Shown here: piece after piece, positions 43,606 through 56,185 of the stretch
How positions within the stretch are numbered: position 1 is the stretch's first letter
How the letters are laid out: the number at the start of each line of letters is the position of its first letter
Assembly: GCA_002900995.3 (NCBI GenBank)
Contig: CM035310.1
Coordinates: 3,365,367 to 3,429,366, forward strand
Length of the DNA: 64,000 nt
Direction of reading: 5' to 3'
From: Ganoderma boninense
Lineage: Eukaryota > Basidiomycota > Agaricomycetes > Polyporales > Polyporaceae
Notes under the pieces: generated by a model
What the model was told of the DNA's origin: nothing
Databases searched by the model: none
What the model saw: the letters and a program-made list of their open reading frames with translations, nothing else
Position numbers and translations under genes: made by a program

Positions 43606-44225
43606 CTATACACTGTCGAGCATTTCGCAGGGCGCTCTTGCGCACTCCAACACGGCCCTGCGTCTGACGCTGGGAGGGGTGTTGAAGAGCGCATGGGCGA
43701 AGTAGCCTCGACACAAGACAGGGAGTCTTCCACGGAGAGACGTTCGACTGACGCGGTACACCGCTCGTATCCACCATTCGTCCCGGTGTTGAGCGTGCAG
43801 ACCTGGTAGACGGCGAAGGGAAGCACGAACGGGGTGTCCGTCAGGCACGCGACATTGATAGCAGCGATAGCACAGCGAGCAGAGCATGGACGATTGGGAC
43901 GTGTTGTGCGTAGCGTATCCAACAAAATGAGAGATGCAGCACAGCTTGAGGACGTAGAGCACAAGAGTTTCGACGCTGGGGCAATGGAACTTGGGCGCGA
44001 GGTGGATGGCAACATGGAGTTCTGAGAAGTCGGACGCTAACAGTCCATGGCGCAATGTGGAGGCGTATGGGGAGATTTTGGAGGTTGGGATAGGCGGAAA
44101 GTGAATAGATGAGCACGCACCTGAGCTCTGACGAGGCATAAATTGTCCAGGTCATTGGAATGGACTTGTGGGTGAAGAACACGACAACCGGCAAACGCAT
44201 CCGCAGACAGATCAGTGGTGCACAT
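43606..44225 (-). pseudogene. Relic of a BTB-type gene
   Basis: On the complement the pieces are collinear with BTB genes but lie in different frames: DAFAGCRVLHPQVHSNDLDNL (44200-44130, the GCPVVHL...DDL block), FSELHVAIHLAPKFHCPSVETLVLYVLKLC (44030-43930, the VSAVIRLAHKYHI block), and AAINVACLTDTPFVLPFAVYQVC with SVERLSVED (43870-43720, the NLARLTDT block). The N-terminal half of the BTB and the Cys module are absent. It differs from the array genes (PSVETLVLYVLK instead of QDVQDQALASL), so it may come from a separate BTB subfamily. Confidence 0.6.
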
Positions 44226-46312
44226 TACCGCACAAACAGCTGAATTCTTCGTGAGGAGACGTTAGTATACATGGAAAGCATTAATCGCGTGGCGTATGAG
44301 TATGAGATTGCTCAGCGTCGAGTCAGAAGTCGGCATGGCAAGTGAATTTGTCCTGGCTATCACTGACTTCGGGCGATTCTTCTCGAACAACGGTGACGAT
44401 CGCTGACTCTGGACAGCTTGAAACGCGACGGTGTCTGGAAGAATGAGAATCGAGAGTCAGGCGACATGGTGGCGGGAAGGAGCAAAGACGGTGCGCCGAC
44501 CCAACCGCGCAGCGGAGCCTGCAGTGACGTTGTGACGTCACGGGTGACACGGCTTGCAGGGTGACGCCTGGTGACGCGCCCCACCAGGCTCTTCATCGGA
44601 ATCTCTAAGGGAATGTCACAATAGAACGTATTCCACAACATGTGTATATATGCGCCACAATATATGAAATGAACATCAGTATGATGAGGCGCCAGACATT
44701 TTAATTTAATGCTAGGTACACATGTTATACGGGTGTCAAGGAGTGCACCTTGGTAATATACAGCGTACTGTCTTAGCAAGGCCGCTGCTATCTGCGTGCG
44801 AGACCCAGGGGGTATTGCACAGAAAGTCCTATCTCGGCACGGCCAACACGACTTGGGCATCGTGTCGCATGTCGCTCTACGACACCTGGAGCCCGCCGCT
44901 GTCAGCATGCTCGACCTCGGAGGTATTGCTCAGAAAGTCCTACCTCGGCACGGCCAACACGACTTGGGCATCGTGCCTCAGGATCCTTTACGGTATCTAG
45001 AGATGAGTGAGGCCGGTCTGTGGGATGCCATAGGCAGGTAACATGCCGATGCCCCGGATAGACTGCCGCTGGGTTGTTGACTTCGATAGAGAAACACGGA
45101 GTGCTGGACTCGAGCACATACTATCCAAGTTGCGAGGTACCTTCTGGGACAACTCTACGATAGCCTTGGCGGGACCCCGGAAAACTGAGCACCCCGATAC
45201 TCGGAGTATGACGGGCGCGCACGTTGACAAGGGTGACGTAGGGTGTAAAGGGTATATTCATGTCATAGAGACACAATGGGGAACATCTGCAACATGAGAT
45301 CAGTCTCGCGTTCCACACCGCCATGCATTAAGTTGGCAGTGTGAAGTGAAACATATCGCTGTGCTGAATGCGGTCAGGTATGCCAGAGATGCCAGGACGA
45401 CGGGGAGAGACGAATTGGGTCGGAATGTGCCTCACCGTGGAGGGTGCCAAATCGCGAGCCGAGGTTGACAGAAACAGACCTTCACACAATCGCCGCTGTC
45501 ACAGTCAGAGGATAAGGATCAGACGTACCATGAATTTGAGGGTAGCAATCTCGGGACGAGCGACTGGTGCGCTCGCCGCGCAACATGCCTTCGGGTTTTG
45601 CACAACTAACCCTTCTAGCACGCCAAGTAGGATTTAGTCCTTCCTGAATGACATAGAAGACAGCTCACTTGTATGGTCTGGGTTGCGCAGAAACCGGTAG
45701 CCACGCAGTACTCCGCAGAAGCGATCCGCCTTATCTGCGCCGTCCCTGCAAGAAACATTGCTCGGCCATCGGAATACTTGGGACACCTACTGTCCGCTTC
45801 TGGACCGAACACGCAACTCTGGCTGCAACGGCGAGGACTGCCGGACCGAGAGCACGGAGACGACGACAGCATGTCGAGGTAAGCTCTGTTCCGTGCAGGC
45901 GGATGCACCTTGTCATAATCGCGGGGAAGAGCATTCAGATCTACGTCACCGAAATTCAAGAACAAGTCGAAACTGACACATTGCTAGTGCCGACCCGAAC
46001 ACAATGCGCTGCTCAAACTGCCGCCCAGACATTCATTTCGGGTTTTCAGGACGAGCTTCGCCACTTCCCGATGCACCCATGCCGCATCAACAAGATACTA
46101 AGCGGGAATGGAAGTTACATACACGTAGACGAATATTCGACCGCCAAGAAACACGCCTACGTGAAGAGGCTAGACACAAGTACATGGGAATGACTACCCA
46201 CAGGGGTTGGCAACGATTGCCTGCCAGTAAAGCCCATCCTTACTGGGCCTCCATCAAATGGCAGAAGCACTATCGTTAGTCGGCGCAAGGGAGTACCCGC
46301 CTGAATAAGTAG
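44226..46312. other. Intergenic, 2.1 kb, with a 111-bp tandem duplication
   Basis: Short frames only, apart from the tandem repeat listed separately. Confidence 0.4.
44790..45011. repeat. Two-copy tandem repeat, period 111 bp
   Basis: GGTATTGC(A/T)CAGAAAGTCC begins at 44811 and again at 44922. Both are followed by the same CTCGGCACGGCCAACACG stretch and a CTTGGGCATCGTG end. The leading parts (CCGCTG... and CCGCCGCTG...) also align. The period is 37 codons, and plus-strand frames stay open across both copies. Confidence 0.85.
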
Positions 46313-47617
46313 CTACGTCAGTACAACCTCGCGATCAGGGAGGCATACCACGCACTCGTTCCACCATGCGAGGAGCTCATCCACGTTCTCGCGCTCGTCA
46401 GGGTGGAGGAGGAAAGCCAAAAGCAGATCATAGAACGCCTGAGAGTCAGTCGCCGTATCTTTGCTGGTAAAGGTGGATCTAGAACCGAGAGCGAAGCGGA
46501 CCTACAGGCCCTCCCACATGAGCTTTCAACAACGTGTAGATCGACGCGGAGACTTACGATCGTCGCAATGTATGTGATGGAAGCCTCTGTGACCTTGGAT
46601 CGACCAGAGTCACCAACCGAGCTTGGTGACGTGAAAACGTGCTTGAACGCCTGTGGAGTAACATTAGCCAGTAGGCCAGTCCCACCGAGCCCGACGGAGG
46701 TTCACTCACATTCACGAGGAGACGGCCACGAAGAAATCCAATCCATGGACGCTCCAGGTCATAGTTGCCGTCCAGATAGAAGAATATCGGCCACTGGTCG
46801 CTGTGCACGACCATTGTGCCGGCCTTGAGAGCAGACTTAATGCTTGATTTGAAGTTCGTCGGGCCCATATGTCAGACCGGTACAATGCAGCCTACGGACG
46901 GTCAACGCACCTAGGGTCGTCCCAGTCGAGGCCTGCCGGACAGAGCTCCTTACCGGTCGCTTCGTGGTTGAAGCCGCGAGCAGACATACAGGTGGGGGCA
47001 ATGGGGGGCACAAGACCCTTCACCGGATCGGTAATCCAAGTCACAATGGCGGCCTTCACCCGCCAGACGTCGTCGGAACGCGCGGCGCTAACACCGCACT
47101 GAATCTGGAGAGCGAAAATGAGGCGTCAATGTACAAATCCAACATATCGTGCCCGACATACGAGGGCGGTGATGAAATCAAAGTTGGCCAAACTGAGGGT
47201 ATCCGATGTCAATGCATCCTGCAGGCCTGGAAGGGAGTGGACAAGGTCGCGATAGATTTTGTATTGCTGATGGACCCTGGAACAATGATAAGTAAGCAAG
47301 ACTGTGTGCCATCGATGGAAATAGGCGTACTCGACAGGGTACGCCTCCATCTCAGAGCTCGGAAGCGTGAACAAGTGGTTGTCAAATTGGACGCCGTCGA
47401 GGATGCGCTGCTTGACATCGGCGAATGCATGTATCGTCCGCCCGACATTGCGACCATGTTGCATCCAGAAGTATTGAAACCTGATGGCACAAGGGTTGAG
47501 GAAGCGGGGCAAACAGAGCTGTAAGGCGGCGTACGCTTTCCTACGAAGGGATAAGAGTTTCGCAGCGTCTTGCTGGCCTCCCGAGGCCTGTTGAGCAGGG
47601 AGGTCCACATCCACCAT
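46313..47617 (-). CDS. DUF6698-like protein
   Basis: Complement exons 47617-47162, 47104-46911, 46842-46710, 46650-46618, 46593-46558 and 46501-46313 join in frame with GT-AG sites; 346 residues. Two exons are only 33 and 36 bp. Features in order: GRTIHAFADVKQRIL, then LPGLQDAL and LANFDFITAL, then SAARSDDVWRVKAAIVTWIT, and ARGFNHEATGKELCPAGLDW. Then ALKAGTMVVHSDQWPIFFYL and RPWIGFLRGRLLVNAFKHVF, VTEASITYIATIVRFALGS, and finally FYDLLLAFLLHP and ELLAWWN. This order (GxNH..TG.LLCP, FLYL...P..G.LRG.LL, RFAL, AWWN) is what I remember of DUF6698, a multi-copy family of unknown function in Agaricomycetes. The start is uncertain; the usual acidic N-terminal region may lie upstream. Confidence 0.7.
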
Positions 47618-48829
47618 GTCGAAGTACAGAGCGTGGAGGAGACGTAGGCTGAGAGGAGGATGCAGGAGGGCGGGGAGGTGGGGAGGGTTGGAAGTATGCC
47701 GGCAGGGATGGAGGGGCCAGGGTAAAGAGGGGGGTCGGGGCGAAGAATCCAGTCGTTTATAAGGTGCTGGCGTAGACGACCATGTTCGTTTTCATGTGAA
47801 TGGTTGGAACCACGGTTCGTTTGCGTGAATTCAACGTCCGGATTATTGCGAGTTTATTACGGGCGCTCCGAAACGACGAGGGAATATTCCAAAGCAGGCC
47901 AAGAACCCAACGTTCACTGACCCGAAATTACCCTCACCCTGACGTTGCCACTGGGATGACGCAGCGGCAGGGCGCGGTCCAGAGGAGGTGCATAATCGCG
48001 TTTTGGGAACGCGCCCACTTGACCCACGAAGCTGGGGTCTTGTCGGATGCCAACAACTGAAAGCAGCGCAACTTTCCGGTCAGTGGTCGGAACACAAAGT
48101 TCAGCCACGACAACTTACATGCGTCTGCTGCGATTTTATGACCGCCATTAGACACCGACAGGCCTTGTCCTAGCTTTGAGAGCCATCGCCCGTACTAGCC
48201 GTCAAGCAATCGCAAGATTAATCACCCTCTGCAGCCTGTAGGGCTTGCGCGTGCCCACCGCGCAGTCAACCTTCCCCGTCGTCTGAGAGCAGAGGAGGCG
48301 GAACATCAGCTCCGGCTGCGTCCGCCAGACACGACGTCTTCGGTCCCCAAGCATTGTCCGAGAGTCACCTGGATGTACTGCACCGCAGCGTGGATGAGAT
48401 GGAGTTGCGGCTGGACCGACACAAAAGACAAAGCAACTCACGTGGCCACGGATTGTGACCGATTCAGGCAACTAGCCTTACGTCGCCGCAGTCGCCGATC
48501 CAAACAAGCTCGACCGCACGTCGCGCTAGCCGACGTCAATCTCAGCGAAGACGTCCTTCGGCGTGTACAGGTGGCGCAGTGAGCCGAGGTCTTGCAGTAG
48601 ATTGCGTGAACGACTAGGCCGGGATTACGGAGCGCAGGTCGCACGACAGGGAGTTCTGCGGGGCACAGAGTCGAGTGCGGGGCCATTGCATGAGAACCCC
48701 GAACGCCGGGTCTTCGTGAGGGAAAATTGCGCGCAGAAGACCCCCAGGGTGAGTTGGACCAGTCGAAGCCGGTCTGGCGCTGTGGAGGCGTCCCGCAGTG
48801 GACCAAACAGCGCGACAAAGGATGCCTGA
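47618..48829. other. Upstream of the DUF6698-like gene; nothing else recognised
   Basis: 1.2 kb up to the gap. Some minus-strand frames look coding-like in short pieces (near 48540-48610 and 48300-48400), but I cannot name or join them. Confidence 0.35.
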
Positions 48830-48929
48830 NNNNNNNNNNNNNNNNNNNNNNNNNNNNNNNNNNNNNNNNNNNNNNNNNNNNNNNNNNNNNNNNNNNNNNN
48901 NNNNNNNNNNNNNNNNNNNNNNNNNNNNN
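48830..48929. other. Assembly gap (100 N)
   Basis: Exactly 100 N, placed at the outer end of the left arm of the inverted repeat. Confidence 0.99.
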
Positions 48930-49578
48930 TGCGGACTCGGTGCTGGGCAGCAATCCGACCTCGGCGCGACTGGCTCCCCGCATTGGGTCCAGTAGCACAG
49001 GGTGGAAGGGCGGAACAGGAGGAGTGGAGCAGGAGGAGAAAGGAAAAAGGTACGTACCAATGAGCCCTCTGCAGCGACAGCAGCGGCGAGGCGGACGAGA
49101 CCCGCATGGATGCTTCGAGAGGAGTCCTCCCTTCGGAGACGTATACACCCATCATGGCGCTGCGCGCACCCGGCGTTGGGTAAACCAACCCAGGCGCACC
49201 TGGCTTGACCCACGACGCGGCGCAACAGCCACCGAGAAGGCACGGAGCCTGCACAAACGCAAGAAAGCGTGTCGGTTGGAGCAGCTTGAGTCGGGCGAGC
49301 CACGTACCATGGTTGTCGACGTATCTCCAATGCGCTGTAAATAACGTGATTCTCTCCACAGGATGGTCATGCTTTCAAGGCGAGGAAGGTCGGAAGGCAA
49401 GATTCGGAGGCAACCCAAGAACTTGGACGTACACAGTCAACCGCACAAAACCAGGCGCCCAGTGACCTGGTCGTCCGCTTGGGCTGACCTCGAGGCGTGC
49501 GCTTAGCAGCGGGCGGTCGTGCGGCTCGGAGCAGTCCTCAGCGGCATGCACCCGTCCTTTGTCCCTGTCCACCATCTA
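48930..49578 (-). repeat. Left arm of a 650-bp inverted repeat
   Basis: The complement of this segment equals 63043-63692. The translated frames are the same in all frames I compared, except for one missing A in an A-run near 48985 (CCCAATG against CCCAAATG). Similarity stops sharply at 49578. At the other end it runs into the gap, so the arm may be longer. Confidence 0.95.
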
Positions 49579-49838
49579 ACCTACGACTCCGAATCCGTAT
49601 TCTACTGGTTGTATGCCAATAGTGTTTGTATTTCCTCCCAATGGATGAGTACGGTAAGGTAGCAAACATGTCGGACGACCATCCTCCTCGGCATGGAGCA
49701 CTCCAATCAATGGCACCCTGCGCACGTTAGTGGGGAACTACTTTTTCGGTGGATGAAATACGTACGCAACTGCCACACACTCTCTGCACCTCAATGTTGT
49801 TTCGCTTCTCCTGAGCTATCGCCCCCGCGTGCTTCTGG

Positions 49839-52070
49839 TCATAGTAACGCGTTCGCGCGGGCTAGCATGGCGCGCAATTCATGCTCCTGCAAGTTTCGAG
49901 CCCATTGAGCAAATCGCGTTGTCGTTCCCCCTGCTGCAAACTGAGCAAAGCAAGTGTCGATGGTCGGAAGCTCAAGGCTGTCGTTGGCAGGCGCCTTGAC
50001 AACCAAACTATTCTGCTCATCATACGCCACCAATTCCATGCCGAACAGGAGTGCAGCGCGCGATGCCTGGTGTCCAATAGTGAGCACTCAGCAGCGTTAT
50101 CGGTGTTACGTTGTTGAAGATTCATACCGCTGCTGCAGACAAACCTATGGCCCCATAAGGATACGCAAGGCCATCGCTCGGGTGGTATTCGGAGAGTCCC
50201 TGCACTGGCATCGCACCCCGGATGGCCCGCATATGGCCCGAAAGGGGAGCCAGGACGAACGGAGATCCGTAAATGCCCTGCATATGACTCAGCATACTTC
50301 ATGGGACGTGGAGTAGAGAACGTACATGAGAATTCTGACCATCAGGGTAGTCATAAAACAGTCTACCGTCATGGACCATTTCCCTACAGAGCGTTGACCA
50401 CTGTGAGAAGCTGGCGGAACCGTCCGTCGAGCGCTTTAGATAGATCTCGAGGGCAGACAAGGCATTTGAGGCAAATGACTCGAACCAGGCAGTTATGCTA
50501 TCTGCTACCTTTAGGGAGACTAAGCGTACAGCAGCAGCCAAAAAGAATTGAAAACCTACAAGCGAAAAAACAAGGTCACCATCATCTGGCCATTCGGTGT
50601 CGCCATATACAGTCGTCCATGTGTGTCGGAGAAGAGAGACGAGTGAGTCACCTGACCACTCCCATGGATTGCTTCGAGTTCCAAGGAATCTCAAAATAGT
50701 GGGAATGAATTTGAGTCTCCAGGGATCACCGCAGTAGAAAGGTTCGATTTGCGACTCAAGGTTTTCCATTTCTTCCTCGAAATAGCTGTTTCCACCTTGT
50801 CGGGGAGGCACACTGTCCCATTCCGAGGGATAGGTATAGGTCGCAGACTGGTTGGAGCAGTACGTCAGCTCTACAAGCCATGCAGGTGTACACAAGACTT
50901 ACGTCGTCGCTCTGTACGTGAGAATCATCGTCACGAAGCGGTTCGGGGCTAGATGTTCTGGCTCTAGTCGCAATCTGTCATGAATGTTCGATCAGTCTGT
51001 CATGTCTGTCTGGCGCGGCGTAACAAACAAGAGTGGTTTGTGGAGCGGTAGCATTCACCTTGCATTGGACTACACCACCGGGAACACCGGAAGGAAGATG
51101 GTCAAGTTGCGGTTGAAGAGCCTCCGAAAGCTCGAAACAGTAGTCGTCGCGTTGCCGGGGAGGATAAGTTCCCCATTCCTCCGAGCAGGGATAAGCGTAG
51201 CTTGCAGACTCATTGGAGCGAACAATCAGCCGGCAAGCCTCCGAGATGAGCGTCGAACTCACCTCATTGCTCGCCGAGTGAGAGTCATCTTCATGAAGAT
51301 CACCGTCAAGGGTCAGTTCGGGGCTAACGGTTCTAGCTATAGTCTGTTGCGTAGGCTTTTAATCAGCCATACCTCTATCTTGTGTGAACATTGGGAAACC
51401 TACATGGCTATGGAACAGACCCAAAGATCGAGGCAAACCACGGGATCCGGTAGCCTCGACTTCAATTACGAGCCCAGAGGACAGGACGTGCGTAGTTCGT
51501 CGCCTCTCCTTGCACCCCAAGCTCGCCAAACCTGGTCCGCAACTTGCGCCATCCGTCAGCTCTCCGTGCAAGTCACCGGCACGTTCAACGATTGACGAAT
51601 CTTGAGGCGCCACCGTATCGGCAAAAATTACAGTATCCGCGGACGTAGCTTGAAAACCGGCGGATAGTACTGGCGGTGCAGGGTATATTTGGGCTGGCCA
51701 CGCAAGACAGGTCATGTCGCTGTACAGCAATGCGTCAGATCGCGGAAGTCGAAGACTACACGTTCATCATCCGAAGGGACATCTTACTTGGTTGCTCCGG
51801 TTAAATCATGATGGCTGGTCAGACGTAGCACCCTCCCTGCGACGTTTGTAGACTCGTCGCGAAGAGGGGCACGAACCTGCAGAAGAGAATCCTGCAGCTG
51901 CTCGGACTTGGGTGTCAGCGATCGCAATCCATTGTCGCTGTTCTCACCTCCACTCGCGATCGGGCCTCTGAGTCCTGTGATACAGTCCGAGTCGGGGGAG
52001 TAAATTGGTTCAAGACAGAAACATTCTCGGAATCTCCAGCGGGCGCGCGGTTCGTCTCTTTGCGGGGCAT
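49839..52070 (-). CDS. Unrecognised basidiomycete protein with internal exon duplication
   Basis: Complement exons I can join are 51343-51263, 51208 to about 51062, 50974-50903, 50847-50326, 50277-50128 and 50066-49839, all phase 0 with GT-AG sites, ending in a TGA at 49839-49841. The 5' part is less certain; a likely start is MPRKETNRAPAGD at 52070. Exons 51343-51263 and 51208-51062 are a copy of exons 50974-50903 and the start of 50847-50326 (SPELTLDGDLHEDDSH against SPEPLRDDDSH; SASYAYPCSEEWGTYPPRQ against SATYTYPSEWDSVPPRQ). The rest is helical (FLAAAVRLVSLKVADSITAW, IGLSAAA, LLFGMELVAYDE). The layout recalls DUF6532-type proteins, but I do not claim the family. No function known. Confidence 0.6.
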
Positions 52071-54208
52071 GGTGAGGGAGGAGGGTGCCACAGCAGGAAC
52101 AGTACGGGGGGCCCAATTCATGCAGGAGCGTATTTTCTGACCCAAGAGAGATCGGAGCCGTCCGGTACGTAGAAGCGCTGCTGGAGTAAACTTCCATTGG
52201 GTGGGGGGCCGGGGCTTACCCATTACTTGCTCGCCGACGCGAACATGGTAGTCGGGGAGCATTGATACTCCGAGGACGAACCACATGCATGTCCCGACCG
52301 GAACCGGACAGAAGGCGAGTAGATCTCATGGAGATAGGTCGTCCAGTGAGTGCGCTCCCTCTTAATTCCTACTGCTCCGACCATTTGAGGTACTGACTGA
52401 TTGTTGGGATTGACAGAGATGGTCTGGAAGTACTCAAAGGGCCGCATAGCACCTACGGAGAGATGTCAACGGCGGGGTGTGAGCACGCTGGTTGGTCGAT
52501 TTGATCACTCAGGCTATCGAGGTTGTTGTAGGCGCTACTAGTGGTCTGAGATAGGAACGATGAACCTCGACGGGTCCTTAGCTCTCGAGTGGTGGATAGG
52601 TGAGCCTGGCGAGCTTGCAGCTGGGGTCAGAGTCTGGAGAGACTCGGTCAGCGGTTCGGTTCGGGCCGCGTGATTCCGACGCGATTGCATAAGCCTTCCT
52701 TCTCGTTCTCGTCGTCCTCTGCTCCGATTACTTGTGAAACTTTCCCCGACAGTTACATTGCGAAGTGTGTGGCCTCAGGCGAGACTCACCGCTTACGCTT
52801 GCATCTCGGCCCCCTTCCCTTCCTCTCCGTAATATTGGGGAGATTTGCCTCCCCGTGTCTCCCAACTTCCCGGTGAGCCTAGGCAAATAGCAAGCTACCC
52901 AAGACGGTGGCGATGACTTACTGGTAAGGTGGATTGAGCTCGGCATACGCGTTGTGATAGGCAGCAAGAGAGACAGCACGAGTAACTCCTGTGCCCGCGG
53001 CATGTTGATTTCTACTCTTCACCTCTCTCCACGTCGGTACTCATCATCTTGCCCTATGACGTGCCCTCCGTAGGTCTCGGAGGCTTATCGAGTGTAGGGC
53101 CATTTGGAAGGGTCGGCGATGATCGGAGGATTAGGAGTGGAAGTCGACAAACCGGAAGGTCGAAATGAAGCGGCAGTTCTGGGACCGTGAATGGATAAAG
53201 GGTCGGACATGCTCCGTCAGCCGAAAGTGCTGCCGAGGAAGGCCTTGAAGAAGGTATGCTGAGAAGCAGTGCTATCACAGTATCATGGGCGTTCACACCG
53301 TTGGCAACTTCAGGCTTTGACTTGCATGAATGAATGCGGCGGTGTCCTGGTGGTGGGACGGACGTTTGTCGCCAACACAGAATGGAAGATGTCCGAGTCA
53401 ACACTCGTGAGTCTACCGAAATATCCACAGGAAGAAAGTCACGTAGCCCTGGCGACTTAACTTCGGCCCAAAGAATTCTCTTCTGTAAGACGGTGATTTA
53501 CCATGCTGACTGCCGCTGCAGTGTCTTTGCAGAGAGCGTTGTTGAATGGGGAGTCTAGTCGAAGATTTTGAGGCCACCTGGGCTAGCGGCTTGTCCTAAT
53601 GAAATCCGCGGGGAAGCTAGTCTCGCTGGGAGGAGCTCAGTCACCGACACTGTCTCGGGAAATTTGCACGCCTTCGGTGCACACGGTTTTCGTCCCAGGG
53701 GCCTTAAGCGTTCTGGCATCCCGACTCGCCTCGGTTTTTCGATATAAAACGTTTCTTTGTCCGATCGAGGATCTCTTCAGGACCATGGCTGTGAGATATC
53801 AGCAGGAGGGCTCAAGCGTGTGACGGTAGAACAATTGTCTGTGCACAGTCTCTACTCCGAAAAGTGGCCAAGTTCGACGTAAAAGGCGCGGACAGCGGGG
53901 AAGTCCACCCGGGGGAGTTTCCGAAGTTTGGCGCACGGGGGGATGGTGGGCAGAACCGATTTTAAGCGCTCACGGTGTTTTGTCCGTCTACCATCCAGGA
54001 CCTTGCTCGTTCAGCCTGCCACTACGGCGAACGACTCCTGCCTTCCATCTTCACTTAGCCAAAATTTCGCAACTCGCCGAATTTGCCTTGCATCGCGACC
54101 ACGCCCAACTTCGAGCGCAAGGGCCAGCTGAAAGTGAGTAGTCTTCATCGATCCTCGAGCTCCCCTGTCGTATACCTAATGCACCACTAACATTTAGGCA
54201 CGGATTCA
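52071..54208. other. Region with no named gene
   Basis: 2.1 kb. Some minus-strand frames (52223-52447, with FEYFQTISVNPNNQSV, and 53054-53428) may be exons of an unrecognised gene, but no joins or domains support one. Confidence 0.35.
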
Positions 54209-56185
54209 ATGCCTTCCCCTATGTCAGCACCGCAGCCGGAGGGCGACGTACAGCCGAAGGTCAGTATTGGCGGTCGTCGTGGTTTTGTATTTGGCCCAGA
54301 TTGAGTGCACGCCTACAGCTGGTGGTCGGCTCGTCCTCATTCGCACTGAGGCTGTTCCAATGTTCCGGCCCGGTGATGGTGAAAGTGAAAGACGACTGTG
54401 GCGATGAGAAGATCACTGCAGACAGCCCGGTTTCTCGTGTCCTCAACATCCTGGATATCGCCGTGCATATCGCCCGGTTTCTCGTTCCCCAGAACTCGTC
54501 TAGCGGGCAACATCACTCCGTCAACTCCTTCGGCAGAACCTGCACGGCCATCTATCCTAGTGCTATGTCAATCATGTACCGTAGCATTGTCTGCCTTCCT
54601 CTGATCTGGGGCGTTTTGCTCGATGGGGGAGATGTGCTGACGTACGAGCAAATGTGCACTATCACTACAGATGCTAAGCTATTTCTCTTGTGAGTATTCT
54701 GATTCTGGGGCCCACAAGCTCTTGACTTTGTTAACTTCCTTTCGATAGCTTCCTCCATAATTCCTATGCTCAACACGGCATCACTGTGGACGGCGAGGAT
54801 TCGGGCAGCTACAAGCTACGCCGGTTCTTCTTCATTTGCTCTCGTGTGCAAGAGCTGTGGGCTTCCACCCGGTCACTTTCTCCTGAGCTCTTGGCTTTCC
54901 TCCAGAAACACCTTCCACCGGGCCGCGACTTCCTCTTTCCCGCCATGAGGAAGCTGACGTGGAGAGAGGTGAATCCGGAGCAGTGCAAGATTTCGCTCCG
55001 CACTTCGCCCATCGTCATCGATGGTTTTTGCGCCTTTCGATCTAGCGGCCTCCGTTGGGTCGACCTGGAACTCTACGATAATACGGCGCCGCTTAGTAGT
55101 GCCTTCCTCGAAAAGACGTTTCATCTTCGCATCAAGGGTCTTGTTGACCGCTATCTAGTAAACCTTCCCGGTCTCTATGCATTCAATACTTCTATCTGTC
55201 ACCCTCACGGCTCCACCAACCGACTTAGTCGCCAAATTTTGGACAGCCTCCATTACGTCGTTTTGAGTGCGTGGCCTAATTCTAGTCTCATACTTCTGGT
55301 GCTGATACGAATCGACAGTGTCCGGCCCCGCCGTGGCGACGAACAATATCCCCTTGCCTGCTCTTACGCTCCCACTCTGCAACGGAGAGTGGACGACGGT
55401 GAACTACAAGGAGAACTTCACAGTAGACGCAGTGACGCCTCGTGGTTGCGCCAGTATCGCTCCCCTCGGCGGGGAGCGCAGGAGCGATGAACATTGCATC
55501 TTGACTGCCCTCTCCTTGGAGTCGTCGAGGAACTTCGCGCTTACGTACTGCACCAACATGACGGTCGCGCGGATTTCCAAGAAGCATGCGATTCTGGTAA
55601 TTCTGGACCCTCTCCTCAAAAAGAAGACCTGGCAGGACATCGTCATCCATCTCCAATCTGTCGAGATGTGCCTCTTTCCGAACGACCTCATGCATATGGC
55701 CGATTCATGGCGTCAGCTCCGCTACTTGGATCTCCGGTTCAACGTCATCCACCGCCAGGCTACTGACGTGCCCACCATAGAGACTGTGCAGATGCTTACA
55801 ATAACCTGCCGTCTTCTAGAGTACCTGTTTCTTCCGGAGCTGAGCACCACGGGGTTCCGAAACAATGAAGGACCGATTCATTCCTACGGCCTCCACACTC
55901 TGTCCTCCTCCATCCTTTATTCCGATGACGGCGAGGCTGCTCAAGTCGCAGCAGCGCTATTAGATGCCTACCCTACCTTAGCGAAAATCAGGTTAGACGC
56001 CAGCGCTCTCGGGTGGACGCCCATCTCGCTAGCACTACGCAACCTCTTGCGTCAACCTGACCGCATCCAGCGTCGCGTTGCTACAACCGGCGTTGATCAC
56101 ATCCGTGTGGTTAGAGAGGTAAGTTGTCATTCATTGGCACTTTAGGGATGAATGCTAATGACGTTTCCAGATGACGCTTTCATAG
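54209..56185 (+). CDS. F-box-like protein of a second family
   Basis: The exon ending at 54689 (GTGAGT) carries an F-box-like stretch: LNILDIAVHIARFLV, then NSFGRTCTAIYPSAMSIMYRSIV and LPLIWGVLL. Exon 2 is 54750-55266 (FFLHNSYAQHGI, FFFICSRVQELWA, LLAFLQKHL, GLRWVDLEL). Exon 3 is 55319-56118 (LPALTLPLCNGEW, LRYLDLRFNVI, LLEYLFLPEL, a Leu-rich region). A last short exon at 56171 ends MTLS and a stop at 56183-56185. Phases agree for the last three joins. The start is uncertain: an ATG at 54209 (MPSPMSAPQPEGDV) would need an extra intron, and one at 54358 is also possible. The family is the common Agaricomycete type with an N-terminal F-box-like helix pair and an irregular LRR region. An SCF adaptor role is inferred. 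Confidence 0.65.

Noticed and set aside
45669..46828. Plus-strand frames of 141-174 codons
   Set aside because: No domains. The right part lies opposite DUF6698-like exons, and the left part has no supporting features.
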